DNA of 64,000 nt, from positions 3,869 to 67,868 of the forward strand of contig NZ_JAWDIE010000019.1 in the NCBI RefSeq assembly GCF_037688875.1. Reading direction: 5' to 3'. Source of the DNA: Amphibiibacter pelophylacis. Lineage in GTDB: Bacteria > Pseudomonadota > Gammaproteobacteria > Burkholderiales > Burkholderiaceae_C. The notes under the pieces were generated by a model. That model saw only the letters and a program-made list of their open reading frames with translations, ran no database searches and had not been told where the DNA came from. Below are positions 55,600-63,799 of the stretch, one piece after another. The first letter of the stretch is position 1. The number at the start of each line of letters is the position of its first letter. Both the position numbers and the translations under genes were made by a program.

Positions 55600-56430
55600 A
55601 TGTCCCAGACCCGTGCCCTTCTTCCGTCACCGACTGCTGCCGCGCGGCGGGCGCGCTGGCGCTCCACGCTGGTCGCCGGAGCGCTGCTGGCGCTGGGCAC
55701 GGGCAGCGCCTGGGCGCAGCTGTTTGACGACAGTGAAGCGCGCAAGGCCATCATCGCCCTGCGCGGCACCGTGGTGCAGCAGGGCGAGCAGATCCAGGCC
55801 GAAAGCACCCGCCTGCAGGGCCTGATCGACCAGCTGCAGCGCAGCCTGCTGCAGACCAGTTCGGCGCAGGACGCGCTGCGCGGCGAACTGGCCCAGCTGC
55901 GCGGTGACAACGAGGTGCTGCAGCGCACGCTCGACGAAACCCAGACCCGCCTGCAGGCGCTGGAAAAGCAGGTCGGTGACACCCCTCAGCCCACCGGCAC
56001 CGCGGCGCTGACGCCGCCCGGAACGCCCGCGCCCGTCTTCGAGCCGCCGCAGGACGCTCAGGCCAAGGCCGCTTACGACCAGGCGCTGTCCAAATTCCGC
56101 TCGCGCGATTTCGCCGGCGCGATGACCGATTTCAACGCCCTCATCAAGACCTATCCGCAGAGCAGCCTGGCGCCGCAGGCGCAGTTCTGGCTGGGCAACG
56201 CGCACTACGCGCTGGGCCGCATGAAACCGGCCATTTCGGTGCTGAACGATTTCGTGGCCCGCAACCCGCAAAGCGCCAGCGCGCCCGACGCGCTGCTGAC
56301 GGTGGCCGAGGCTCAGATCGGCTCGGGCGACACCGCGGGTGGCAAGGCCACGCTGGATCGCCTGATCAAGACCTATCCGCAGTCCAAGGCGTCCACGCTG
56401 GCGCGCGACCGCTTGGGCGCCATCCGCTGA
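55600..56430 (+). CDS. cpoB: Cell division coordinator CpoB (YbgF)
   Basis: A 276-residue periplasmic protein. A signal peptide of about 44 residues ends in GSAWAQ. A coiled-coil trimerisation region (about 50-125) and a Pro/Thr linker follow. Three TPR-like repeats close the protein, starting AKAAYDQALSKFRSRDFAGAMTDFNALIKTYPQSS, with the standard sequence PQAQFWLGNAHYALGRMKPAI. CpoB couples Tol-driven outer-membrane constriction to peptidoglycan synthesis. GGAG lies six bases before ATG 55600, which is preferred over the ATG at 55588. Confidence 0.94.
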   Translation: MSQTRALLPSPTAAARRARWRSTLVAGALLALGTGSAWAQLFDDSEARKAIIALRGTVVQQGEQIQAESTRLQGLIDQLQRSLLQTSSAQDALRGELAQLRGDNEVLQRTLDETQTRLQALEKQVGDTPQPTGTAALTPPGTPAPVFEPPQDAQAKAAYDQALSKFRSRDFAGAMTDFNALIKTYPQSSLAPQAQFWLGNAHYALGRMKPAISVLNDFVARNPQSASAPDALLTVAEAQIGSGDTAGGKATLDRLIKTYPQSKASTLARDRLGAIR

Positions 56431-56434
56431 CCGG

Positions 56435-57292
56435 GTGGAGGACAGTCTGGAGCGCCGCTTCGGCGAAGACCTGGAGCGCCGCTTTGGCGGCTTGGCCCGA
56501 CTCTACGGCGACGCCGCCTACAGCCGCCTGCGCGGCCTGAGCCTGGCGGTGGTGGGCCTGGGCGGTGTGGGCTCCTGGGCCGCCGAGGCGCTGGCTCGCC
56601 ACGGCGTGGCGCGGCTGGTGCTGGTCGATCTGGATCACGTCGCGGCCTCCAACATCAACCGCCAGATTCAGGCGACGACACTGACGCTGGGCCAATCCAA
56701 GGCGCTGGCCCTGCAGGAGCGCATTGCCCTGATCCACCCCGGCTGCGAGGTCCACGCCGTCGAAGAGTTCGTCGAAGACGGCAACTGGCCGGGCCTGCTG
56801 CCCTGCCCGGTCGATGGCGTGATCGACGCCTGCGACCAGGTTCACGCCAAAACCGCGCTGGCCGTCTGGGCCCGCGACAGCGGCACACCGCTGGTCTGCG
56901 TGGGCGCTGCGGGCGGCAAACGCCAGCCGCAGCGCGTGGCCGTGGACGATCTGGCGCACACCACCCACGACCCGCTGCTGGCCAGCCTGCGCCAGCGTCT
57001 GCGCCAGCGCCACGGCTTCGCCAAAGGCGGTGCCAGCGGCGGCAAGGCGGCGCGCGTGCGGCCCATGGGCGTGCAGTGCGTTTACTCCACCGAAACCGTT
57101 GCCCTGCCCCCGGTCGCGCAGTGCGAAACCAGCCCGTCGGAGACGGCCGATGTCGCTGCATCGCTGAACGCCCTGCAGAGCGCTCCGCAGGGCCTGAACT
57201 GCCACGGCTACGGCTCCACCGTCACCGTCACCGCCACCTTTGGCCTGGTCGCCGCAGCCGCGTTGATCGACATGACGATCAAAAAGGTTTGA
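56435..57292 (+). CDS. tcdA: tRNA threonylcarbamoyladenosine dehydratase TcdA
   Basis: A 285-residue E1-like ThiF-family enzyme that cyclises t6A37 to ct6A in tRNA. The nucleotide fold is LAVVGLGGVGSWAAEALARHGV. The adenylation region has LVDLDHVAASNINRQIQA, and DACDQVHAKTAL follows. The catalytic region CVGAAGGKRQPQRV and the C-terminal NCHGYGSTVTVTATFG are typical. It starts at GTG 56435, four bases after the cpoB stop. Near the N-terminus an 18-base block repeats with 24-base period, giving LERRFG twice; relatives have it once. It is probably co-transcribed with tolB-pal-cpoB. Confidence 0.92.
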   Translation: MEDSLERRFGEDLERRFGGLARLYGDAAYSRLRGLSLAVVGLGGVGSWAAEALARHGVARLVLVDLDHVAASNINRQIQATTLTLGQSKALALQERIALIHPGCEVHAVEEFVEDGNWPGLLPCPVDGVIDACDQVHAKTALAVWARDSGTPLVCVGAAGGKRQPQRVAVDDLAHTTHDPLLASLRQRLRQRHGFAKGGASGGKAARVRPMGVQCVYSTETVALPPVAQCETSPSETADVAASLNALQSAPQGLNCHGYGSTVTVTATFGLVAAAALIDMTIKKV

Positions 57293-57316
57293 ATCCGCCA
57301 AAACCTGTGTTACAAT
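57289..57316 (+). promoter_or_regulatory. Promoter of tRNA-Lys
   Basis: TTGAAT (57289-57294), a 16-base spacer and TACAAT (57311-57316). The -35 element overlaps the tcdA stop codon. The predicted start lies about 30 bp before the tRNA. Confidence 0.65.
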
Positions 57317-57352
57317 TTTGCCTTTCTGATTGAGCCGCAAGGCACACAGTCA

Positions 57353-57428
57353 GGGTCGGTAGCTCAGTCGGTAGAGCAGCGGACTTTTAATCCGTTGGTC
57401 GTGGGTTCGAATCCCACCCGACCCACCA
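57353..57428 (+). tRNA. tRNA-Lys (TTT)
   Basis: A 76-nt tRNA with acceptor GGGTCGG pairing with CCGACCC, standard D arm, anticodon loop CTTTTAA (anticodon TTT), T arm GTGGG-TTCGAAT-CCCAC and encoded CCA. Confidence 0.97.
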
Positions 57429-57440
57429 AGATGGGAAACA

Positions 57441-57475
57441 AAAACCGCCAAGGATCGCTCCTTCGGCGGTTTTTT
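57441..57475 (+). terminator. Rho-independent terminator after tRNA-Lys
   Basis: AAAACCGCC-AAGGA, loop TCGC, TCCTT-C-GGCGGTTTT makes a 14-bp stem with one bulged base, followed by T. It lies 13 bases after the tRNA. Confidence 0.92.
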
Positions 57476-57587
57476 GTTGCCTGTTGCTCCAGGGCGCCTT
57501 GCTGACACACCGGGTCATCCAACCCCACCCCCCGTGGGGAAGCTGGCAAAACGGCATACTCCGCACGTCTGAATCGCTTTCGTGGCC

Positions 57588-57613
57588 ACCGCCCTGTTGC
57601 GGCGGTTTTTTTG
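57588..57613 (+). terminator. Terminator-like hairpin in the leader of the peptide-binding protein gene
   Basis: ACCGCC, loop CTGTTGC, GGCGGT and a run of seven T. It lies 10 bases before the GGAG box of the following gene, downstream of the tRNA terminator. It either ends read-through from the tRNA operon or acts as an attenuator for the gene. Confidence 0.7.
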
Positions 57614-57633
57614 TGGATCACCGGAGTTCCCGC

Positions 57634-59214
57634 ATGCGTCTTGCCCACTTTGCCCTGCCCCTGATTCTGCTGACGCCGCTGGCGCTGGCCGCCAAAACGC
57701 TCACGGTCTGTACCGAGGCCAGCCCCGAGGGTTTTGATGTGGCGCAGTTCAACTCGCTGGTCACCACCAACGCGGCGGCGGACACGGTCTTCGATCGCCT
57801 GATCGATTACGACCCGGTCGCCAAAAAACTGGTGCCCGCACTGGCCACCAGCTGGGAAGTCTCGCCCGATGGCCTGAGCTACACCTTCACGCTGCGTCCC
57901 AATGTGGCTTTCCAGACCACGCCGTATTTCAAGCCCACGCGCAATTTCAATGCCAAAGACGTCGTCTTCACCTTCGAGCGCATGCTGCGTCCGGATCATC
58001 CCTGGTTCAAAACGGCCGTCAACGGCTATCCGCACGCGCAGTCCATGCAGCTCAACAAGCTGTTCAAGGCGATCAACGCGATTGGCAACGACAAGGTGCG
58101 CTTCGAGCTGAATTACCCGGAATCGACTTTCCTGGCCACGCTGAGCATGGGCTTTGCCTCGATTTACTCGGCCGAATACGCCGACCAGCTGGACAAGGAT
58201 GGCCAGCGCGGCAACCTCAACACCCAGCCGGTGGGCACCGGGCCCTTTATCCTGCGCAGTTTCCAGAAGGATTCGGTGGTGCGCTACCAGCCCAATCCGC
58301 AATACTGGGGCGGCAAACCCAAAATCGATGCGCTGGTTTACGCCATCACGCCCGATCCGGCGGTGCGCGTGCAGAAAGTCAAGGCGGGCGAGTGCCAGAT
58401 TGCGCTGTCACCCAAGCCCATGGACGCCATCGCCCAGAAAGGCGGCCCGCTGACGGTGGAAGAAACTCCCGCTTTCATGACCACCTTTGTTGCGCTGAAC
58501 TCCAGCCACAAGCCGCTGGATAACCCGCTGGTGCGCCAGGCCATCAATATGGCGTTTGACCGCAGCAATTACCTCAAAGTGGTCTTCAACAATACCGCGA
58601 CGGCAGCCACGGGCGTGTATCCGCCCTACACCTGGAGCTATAACAAGGCGCTCAAACCCTACCCCTACGATCCGGAACAGGCGCGCAAACTGCTGGCACA
58701 GGCCGGTCTGCCCAACGGGTTCGAGACCACGCTGTGGGTGCGCTCGTCGGGCGCCAGCAGCAACCCTAACCCGCGTGCGGGCGCCGAGCTGCTGCAGGCC
58801 GATCTGGCCAAAATCGGCATCAAGGCCGAGGTCCGCACCCTGGAATGGGGCGAGCTGATCAAGCGCGGCAAGGCGGGCGAGCACGACATGCTCTTCATGG
58901 GCTGGTCGGGCGACAACGGCGATCCGGACAACTTCCTCACGCCGCAGTTCTCCTGCGCAGCGGTCAAAGGCGGCACAAACTTCGCGCGCTACTGCGACCC
59001 GAAACTGGATGGCCTGATCGCCGAGGGCAAGAAAACCAGCAGCGTCGCCGCCCGAACCAGAATCTACCAGGACGCGCAGAAAATCATCCACGACCAGGCC
59101 CTGTGGCTGCCACTGGTCTACCCCAACTCGTATGCGCTGGTGGCGAAGAATGTCAGCGGCTACAAGGTCAACCCGTTTGGCCGGGTGAACTTCAGCCGCG
59201 TGCAGGTGAACTGA
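57634..59214 (+). CDS. Peptide/dipeptide ABC transporter substrate-binding protein
   Basis: A 526-residue family 5 solute-binding protein like DppA. The signal peptide (about 1-19) ends in LALAA. The mature sequence reads KTLTVCTEASPEGFDVAQFNSLVTTNAAADTVFDRL, with the family signature around LVPALATSWEVSPDGLSYTFTLRPNVAFQ. NYPESTFLATLSMGFASIYSAEYADQL and MGWSGDNGDPDNFLTPQFSC also match DppA. It binds dipeptides (or haem, in E. coli DppA) in the periplasm. Permease and ATPase genes do not follow; lgt converges instead. ATG 57634 has GGAG seven bases upstream. Confidence 0.9.
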   Translation: MRLAHFALPLILLTPLALAAKTLTVCTEASPEGFDVAQFNSLVTTNAAADTVFDRLIDYDPVAKKLVPALATSWEVSPDGLSYTFTLRPNVAFQTTPYFKPTRNFNAKDVVFTFERMLRPDHPWFKTAVNGYPHAQSMQLNKLFKAINAIGNDKVRFELNYPESTFLATLSMGFASIYSAEYADQLDKDGQRGNLNTQPVGTGPFILRSFQKDSVVRYQPNPQYWGGKPKIDALVYAITPDPAVRVQKVKAGECQIALSPKPMDAIAQKGGPLTVEETPAFMTTFVALNSSHKPLDNPLVRQAINMAFDRSNYLKVVFNNTATAATGVYPPYTWSYNKALKPYPYDPEQARKLLAQAGLPNGFETTLWVRSSGASSNPNPRAGAELLQADLAKIGIKAEVRTLEWGELIKRGKAGEHDMLFMGWSGDNGDPDNFLTPQFSCAAVKGGTNFARYCDPKLDGLIAEGKKTSSVAARTRIYQDAQKIIHDQALWLPLVYPNSYALVAKNVSGYKVNPFGRVNFSRVQVN

Positions 59215-59242
59215 GCGGGCTGAAGTAAAAGGCAGGAGCAGT

Positions 59243-59263
59243 GGCAGGGGCTGCGGCCCTGCC
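59243..59263. terminator. Hairpin between convergent genes (peptide-binding protein / lgt)
   Basis: GGCAGGG, a 7-base loop, CCCTGCC: a perfect 7-bp stem in the 73-bp gap between the two convergent genes. No clean T-run follows on either side, so its strength is unclear. Confidence 0.4.
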
Positions 59264-59287
59264 CTTGCTTTCCTCAGCGGACGGGGC

Positions 59288-60118
59288 TCAGCGTGCGGTC
59301 TGGGCCGGTTGCGTGCCGGACCGGCCAAAATACAGCCACAGCGCCGCGCCCGCCACCATCATGGGCACGCACAGCCACTGGCCCATGCTCAGGCCCAGCG
59401 ACAGCAGGCCCAGGTAGCTGTCGGGCTCGCGGAAGTATTCGGCGATGAAGCGGAACACGCCATAACCCAGCAGGAAGGCCGCAGCGATCTGCCCGGTGGG
59501 TCGCTGGCGGCGCCCCAGCCACCACAGGATGACGAAGAGCAGCAGCCCTTCCATCAGGAACTGGTAGACCTGAGAGGGATGGCGCGGGATCAGGCTGCCC
59601 GATTCGGGGAAGACCATGGCCCAGGGCAGCGACGGGTCGGCCGCGCGGCCCCACAACTCGCCATTGATGAAGTTGCCCACACGCCCGCAGGCCAGACCCG
59701 TGGGCACGCAGGGCGCGATCACGTCCATCACCTGCCAGAACGGACGCTGGCGCCGCCAGGCCCACAGGCCCATGGCCGCGATCACGCCCAGCAGGCCACC
59801 GTGGAAGGACATGCCGCCCTCCCACACCGCGAAAATCTTCAGCGGCTGCGCCAGATACAGCTCCGGCTGGTAGAACAGCACAAAGCCCAGGCGCCCACCC
59901 AGGATCACGCCCAGCACGCCATAGAACAGCAGATCGTCGAAGTCCTGCGCCTGCCAGCCCGTGCTGCTGTACCAGGGCTTGAGCACCCGCCGCCGCCCCA
60001 GAAACAGGAAGAGCATGAAGGCCGCCAGGTAGGTCAGGCCGTACCAGTGGATGGCGATGGGCAGGCCCAGACCGTGCAGATCCAGGGCGATGGGGTTGAA
60101 TTGGGGATGAACCAGCAT
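59288..60118 (-). CDS. lgt: Prolipoprotein diacylglyceryl transferase
   Basis: A 276-residue inner-membrane enzyme that attaches diacylglycerol to the lipobox cysteine of prolipoproteins such as Pal. It has about seven hydrophobic helices, the HGG motif (GGMSFHGGLLGVIAA), the Lgt signature GRVGNFINGELWGR and RHPSQVYQFLMEG. ATG 60118 (FNPIALDLHGLGLPIAIHWYGL follows) is the usual start; the open frame continues upstream without similarity. Confidence 0.96.
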   Translation of the reverse strand: MLVHPQFNPIALDLHGLGLPIAIHWYGLTYLAAFMLFLFLGRRRVLKPWYSSTGWQAQDFDDLLFYGVLGVILGGRLGFVLFYQPELYLAQPLKIFAVWEGGMSFHGGLLGVIAAMGLWAWRRQRPFWQVMDVIAPCVPTGLACGRVGNFINGELWGRAADPSLPWAMVFPESGSLIPRHPSQVYQFLMEGLLLFVILWWLGRRQRPTGQIAAAFLLGYGVFRFIAEYFREPDSYLGLLSLGLSMGQWLCVPMMVAGAALWLYFGRSGTQPAQTAR

Positions 60119-60155
60119 AAACGTCGCAGACACTGAAAAAGAAGGGGAAAAGCGC

Positions 60156-60857
60156 TCAGGGCCTGGGGCTGAAGTGCCACAGGTCATCCGCCGCGCCGGG
60201 AGCGTGGCGCACGCGCCCGCCGTCCAGCCACCACGCGCCGTCCACCCAGGCGCGCACCGCGCGCGGGTAGATGACGTGCTCGGCGCGCAGCACGCGCGCG
60301 GCCAGGCGGTCTTCGTCGTCGCCGGGCAGGACGGGCACCGCCGCCTGCGCGACGATGGGTCCGTGATCCAGCTCGGGCGTGACGATGTGCACCGTACTGC
60401 CCGCCAGCCGACAGCCCGCCTCGATGGCGCGGCGGTGTGTATGCAGGCCTGTGAACGCGGGCAGCAGCGAAGGGTGAATGTTGAGCATGCGCCCCGCGTA
60501 ATGCTGCACAAAATCCGCGCCCAGAATGCGCATGAAGCCCGCCAGCACGACCAGATCGGGCGCGTGGGCATCGATGGCTTCGCGCAGTGCGGCCTCGAAG
60601 GCGGCGCGCGGATCAGACTGGGCCGCGAACGCGGTGTGATCGACGCAGCCCGTGGCGATGCCGCGCTGCGCCGCCCACGCCAGACCAGCCGCCTGCGGGC
60701 GGTTGCTGATGACGGCGGCGACATGCGCGGGCCAGGCCTCGCGCTCGCAGCATTCGGCCAGCGCCTGCATGTTGGAGCCACGCCCGGAGATCAGGACGAC
60801 CAGGCGCGCAGGATTTTGCGCCCCAAAGCGCGGGGCAGCCGGAGACATTTCACTCAT
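60156..60857 (-). CDS. purN: Phosphoribosylglycinamide formyltransferase
   Basis: A 233-residue PurN that transfers a formyl group from 10-formyltetrahydrofolate in purine synthesis. It has LVVLISGRGSNMQALAE (phosphate loop) and LVVLAGFMRILGADFVQHYAGRMLNIHPSLLPAFTGLHTHRRAIEAG, with the catalytic Asn-His (NIHPSLLP). The catalytic Asp lies in TPELDHGPI. The start is ATG 60857 or 60848. It lies 37 bp upstream of lgt on the same strand and is divergent from trpS. Confidence 0.95.
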   Translation of the reverse strand: MSEMSPAAPRFGAQNPARLVVLISGRGSNMQALAECCEREAWPAHVAAVISNRPQAAGLAWAAQRGIATGCVDHTAFAAQSDPRAAFEAALREAIDAHAPDLVVLAGFMRILGADFVQHYAGRMLNIHPSLLPAFTGLHTHRRAIEAGCRLAGSTVHIVTPELDHGPIVAQAAVPVLPGDDEDRLAARVLRAEHVIYPRAVRAWVDGAWWLDGGRVRHAPGAADDLWHFSPRP

Positions 60858-60935
60858 GGGCGCCCAGTGTAGCGGGTGGAGGTCTTTACAATCAGCGCTC
60901 TGGACGAAATCGGCGGCCATCCCGCTTCAAACACC

Positions 60936-62144
60936 ATGACCTCACGCGTACTCTCCGGCATGCGCCCTACCGGCGCCCTGCACCTGGGCCACTACCACGG
61001 CGCCCTCAAAAACTGGGTCGAGATGCAGTCCCAGCATGACTGCTACTTTTTTGTCGCCGACTGGCACGCGCTGACCACGCACTACGAGACGCGCGAAGTC
61101 ATCGCGAAGAACGTCATCGAAATGGTGATCGACTGGCTGGCCTGCGGCCTGGACCCCGACCGCTGCACGATTTTCATGCAGAGCCGCCTGCCCGAGCACG
61201 CCGAGCTCTTCACCCTGCTGTCCATGGGCACGCCGCTGGCCTGGCTGGAGCGCCAGCCGACCTACAAGGACCAGATGGCCAAGCTGAAGGACCGTGATCT
61301 GGCCACTTACGGCTTCCTGGGCTACCCGCTGCTGCAGGCCGCTGACATCCTGATCTACCGCGCGCAGTACGTGCCGGTCGGCGAGGACCAGATCCCCCAC
61401 GTCGAGATGACGCGCGAGGTGGCCCGCCGCTTCAACCAGCTCTACGGCCGCAGCCCCACGCACGACGCCGACGTGGCCGCCGCGCTGGCGCGCCTGTCGA
61501 AAGACGACGCGCGCTACTACGAAAAGCAGCGCAAGGCCTACCAGGAAAGCGGCGACGAAGCCGCTCTGGGCAAGGGCGATGGCGTGGTCGCGCGGGCCAG
61601 CGTGGCCATCAGCGGCTGGACCCCGGCCGACAGCGCCCTGCTGCAGGGCCATCTGCGCGGATCGGGCCAGACCATCCTGACCGAGCCGCAGGCCCTGCTG
61701 ACCCAGACCTCGCGCCTGCCCGGCCTGGACGGCGACAAGATGAGCAAGAGCTACGGCAACACCATCGCCATGCGCGACGATGAGGCTGCCGTCACCGAAA
61801 AAATCCGCCGCATGCCCACCGACCCGCAGCGCGCCCGCCGCAACGACCCGGGCGACCCCGAGCGCTGCCCCGTGTGGCAGTTCCACAAGGTCTACACCAC
61901 GCCCGAAACGCAGGCCTGGGTGCAGCAGGGCTGTACAACCGCCGGCATCGGCTGCCTGGACTGCAAACAGCCCGTCATCGACGCCGTGCTGGCCGAGCAG
62001 AAGCCGTGGAAAGAACGCGCCGAGCCCTATGTCCGCGAGCCGGAAAAAGTCCGCTGGATCCTGGAAAAAGGCTGCGAACGCGCCCGCATGACCGCCTCGC
62101 GCACCATGAAAGACGTGCGCCAGGCCATGGGCCTGCAGTTCTGA
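60936..62144 (+). CDS. trpS: Tryptophanyl-tRNA synthetase
   Basis: A 402-residue class I synthetase. The HIGH motif is HLGHYHG (residues about 17-23), KMSKS is DGDKMSKSYGN, and GYPLLQAADILIY and GEDQIPHVEMTREVARRFN are conserved. It is about 70 residues longer than E. coli TrpS because of an insertion (about 190-260, charged then ISGWTPADSALLQGHLRGSG) before KMSKS, as in other betaproteobacteria. ATG 60936 is at the start of homology. A -10-like TACAAT lies at 60887-60892. Confidence 0.95.
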   Translation: MTSRVLSGMRPTGALHLGHYHGALKNWVEMQSQHDCYFFVADWHALTTHYETREVIAKNVIEMVIDWLACGLDPDRCTIFMQSRLPEHAELFTLLSMGTPLAWLERQPTYKDQMAKLKDRDLATYGFLGYPLLQAADILIYRAQYVPVGEDQIPHVEMTREVARRFNQLYGRSPTHDADVAAALARLSKDDARYYEKQRKAYQESGDEAALGKGDGVVARASVAISGWTPADSALLQGHLRGSGQTILTEPQALLTQTSRLPGLDGDKMSKSYGNTIAMRDDEAAVTEKIRRMPTDPQRARRNDPGDPERCPVWQFHKVYTTPETQAWVQQGCTTAGIGCLDCKQPVIDAVLAEQKPWKERAEPYVREPEKVRWILEKGCERARMTASRTMKDVRQAMGLQF

Positions 62145-62158
62145 CCGCCGCCCTGGCC

Positions 62159-62611
62159 ATGGCCCCGCTGCACCTCCACGACCTGGAAGCCGCCATCAAC
62201 TGGTGGCGCCAGCACGCGCCATCCAGTGACGGCATCAGCGCCTGCGCGCCGGTGCGGGCGCTGGCCGAGGTCTACGCGCGCATGGTCTGGCAGCAGCAGG
62301 ACGCCGTCGTCTGGTCCGCCCTGCCCGGCCGCGCCCAGGCCGCCTGGACGGCCTGGTACCAGCACCAGAGCGATGCGCCCTGCATCGCCATCTGCTCCAC
62401 CGCCCAGGGCGATCCGGTCTGCAAAGGCTGCGGCCGCACCGAAGACGAAGTCCAGCACTGGACCCGCATGGAGCCCCTGGACAAACGCGCCGTGTGGCGC
62501 CGCATCACGGCCGAGGGCACCGCCTGGCGCTTCAACAAATACGCCGAGCGCGTCGTGCCTGCACGCCAGCCCGGCAAGGCGGAGATTGAGGGGCTGCTGG
62601 GGGAGTTTTAG
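62159..62611 (+). CDS. DUF3717 / DUF1289 protein
   Basis: A 150-residue protein of two small domains. The N-terminal DUF3717 is a helix-turn-helix-sized unit (LHDLEAAINWWRQHAPSSDG...LAEVYARMVW). The C-terminal DUF1289 has cysteines in CIAICSTAQGDPVCKGCGRTEDEVQHW, which probably bind a metal. Both families are of unknown function and occur fused in Burkholderiales. ATG 62159 lies 14 bp after trpS, so it is likely on the same transcript. It is the last gene with normal backbone composition. Confidence 0.85.
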   Translation: MAPLHLHDLEAAINWWRQHAPSSDGISACAPVRALAEVYARMVWQQQDAVVWSALPGRAQAAWTAWYQHQSDAPCIAICSTAQGDPVCKGCGRTEDEVQHWTRMEPLDKRAVWRRITAEGTAWRFNKYAERVVPARQPGKAEIEGLLGEF

Positions 62612-62701
62612 GGGGCTGAGGGGGATTTGTGTGAAGCAGCAACCAAAACCTTATCTATCGGTCACTGATTAATACTAACCAAAACAACTGGAGCATACAA
62701 A

Positions 62702-63679
62702 TTGGAACCATTAGAGAAATTATCCAATTATGTGAATTCAATTAAAAAGACTCACGCAATACCAACAACACCCAATAACCCATTTCCATCAAAAAATGAT
62801 CTCGCCAAAAGTTCAATAGCACAGTTAAAAATACTTATTGAACAAGCAGAAAAACTTATCGCCAACAATATCAGATTCCCGTCATCCAATAACGTCTTAG
62901 ACGTAGACGATCGCAATAGGCTCATTGGTATATTTATTAGTGATATTGAGCAATTTGTCACGATCGAAAATATAACTATAGAAAATCATAACCTTGCGCA
63001 CTATGCGCAGTCAAAAATCTCAGATCATGCACTTTTTCATTTGGCATCACAAACTATATTCCCAAAAACCTATGAGAGCATCGAAGTAAAATCGAGCAAA
63101 GAAACATTTGATCTTTACTCAATACCACTCAAGCTGCGACTGGCATTAGAAAATAAATTAAAGGCGATCATAGGCTTTAAATCATCCGACGTCACTTGCG
63201 GCAACAAGGTTAAATCCGGAACACGCGAATTTCCTGTCACAGCAATAATTAAATTTCTAAAAAGTTTAGAATGCTTGAATCTTCCTTGTTGCTTGACAGA
63301 TATCGAAAATATTTATTCTTGGGCATGCAAATTTTGCCATACAGCCGAAAAAGAGTACATTTGGATGCTTATGAAAGCAATAGAAGTAAACGCCAATTTA
63401 TTTCTTTACCAGTCACAAAAAAAATACGAAATATCTATAGATACACTTTGGCATGACTATGGATTGTCAGAAGAAAATTTGCTTGAAAAATTAATAAGCC
63501 ATAAAGGATTGACCACTCCAATTTATTACTTAAAAGATGGTTGGACATTAAAAAGAATCGAAGATGAACTCAATCATCCAAAAAATCGAACTTCACGAAA
63601 ACTCAAATTCAATTTATCCGAGACAGAGCTCGATGAGGCAAAAAGCCTGTACTGCAGTAAAACAAAAGAATATTTTTGA
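62702..63679 (+). CDS. AT-rich orphan gene, unknown function
   Basis: A 325-residue soluble protein I do not recognise. Codon use is strongly AT-biased (many AAA, AAT, ATA, TTA), unlike every other gene here. TTG 62702 is the start, with GGAG eight bases upstream. The protein is alpha-helical and Lys/Asn/Ile-rich. Residues about 140-230 form the most structured block (YSIPLKLRLALENKLKAIIGF..., PVTAIIKFLKSLECLNLPCCL, WACKFCHTAEKEYIWMLMKAIE), which has the look of a helical HEPN-like domain, but the RX4-6H catalytic motif is not clearly visible. No signal peptide or membrane helix. It lies between trpS-DUF1289 and an IS5-like element. Confidence 0.75.
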   Translation: MEPLEKLSNYVNSIKKTHAIPTTPNNPFPSKNDLAKSSIAQLKILIEQAEKLIANNIRFPSSNNVLDVDDRNRLIGIFISDIEQFVTIENITIENHNLAHYAQSKISDHALFHLASQTIFPKTYESIEVKSSKETFDLYSIPLKLRLALENKLKAIIGFKSSDVTCGNKVKSGTREFPVTAIIKFLKSLECLNLPCCLTDIENIYSWACKFCHTAEKEYIWMLMKAIEVNANLFLYQSQKKYEISIDTLWHDYGLSEENLLEKLISHKGLTTPIYYLKDGWTLKRIEDELNHPKNRTSRKLKFNLSETELDEAKSLYCSKTKEYF

Positions 63680-63722
63680 CTTTACGGGAACGCCTAAAAT
63701 CTCAATCTGAAAATTCTCTCTC

Positions 63723-63750
63723 AATAAAATCAACACATTGTGATTTTATT
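63723..63750. terminator. AT-rich inverted repeat after the orphan gene
   Basis: AATAAAATCA, 8-base spacer, TGATTTTATT: a perfect 10-bp inverted repeat 44 bases after the orphan stop. The 3' arm is T-rich, so it may be a weak intrinsic terminator; a protein-binding site is possible. The surrounding 63680-63795 holds no gene I can support. Confidence 0.5.
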
Positions 63751-63799
63751 AGATGAAATTTCAAAATTTAGTGCATTCCTTTAAATGATCGCTCCCTAA

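Noticed and set aside
59288..60781. Fusion of lgt with an upstream 220-codon frame
   Set aside because: The upstream part is an out-of-frame reading of purN on the same strand; lgt starts normally at 60118.
63271..63456. 61-codon frame inside the AT-rich gene
   Set aside because: Fully contained in the longer, better supported frame with its own ribosome-binding site.
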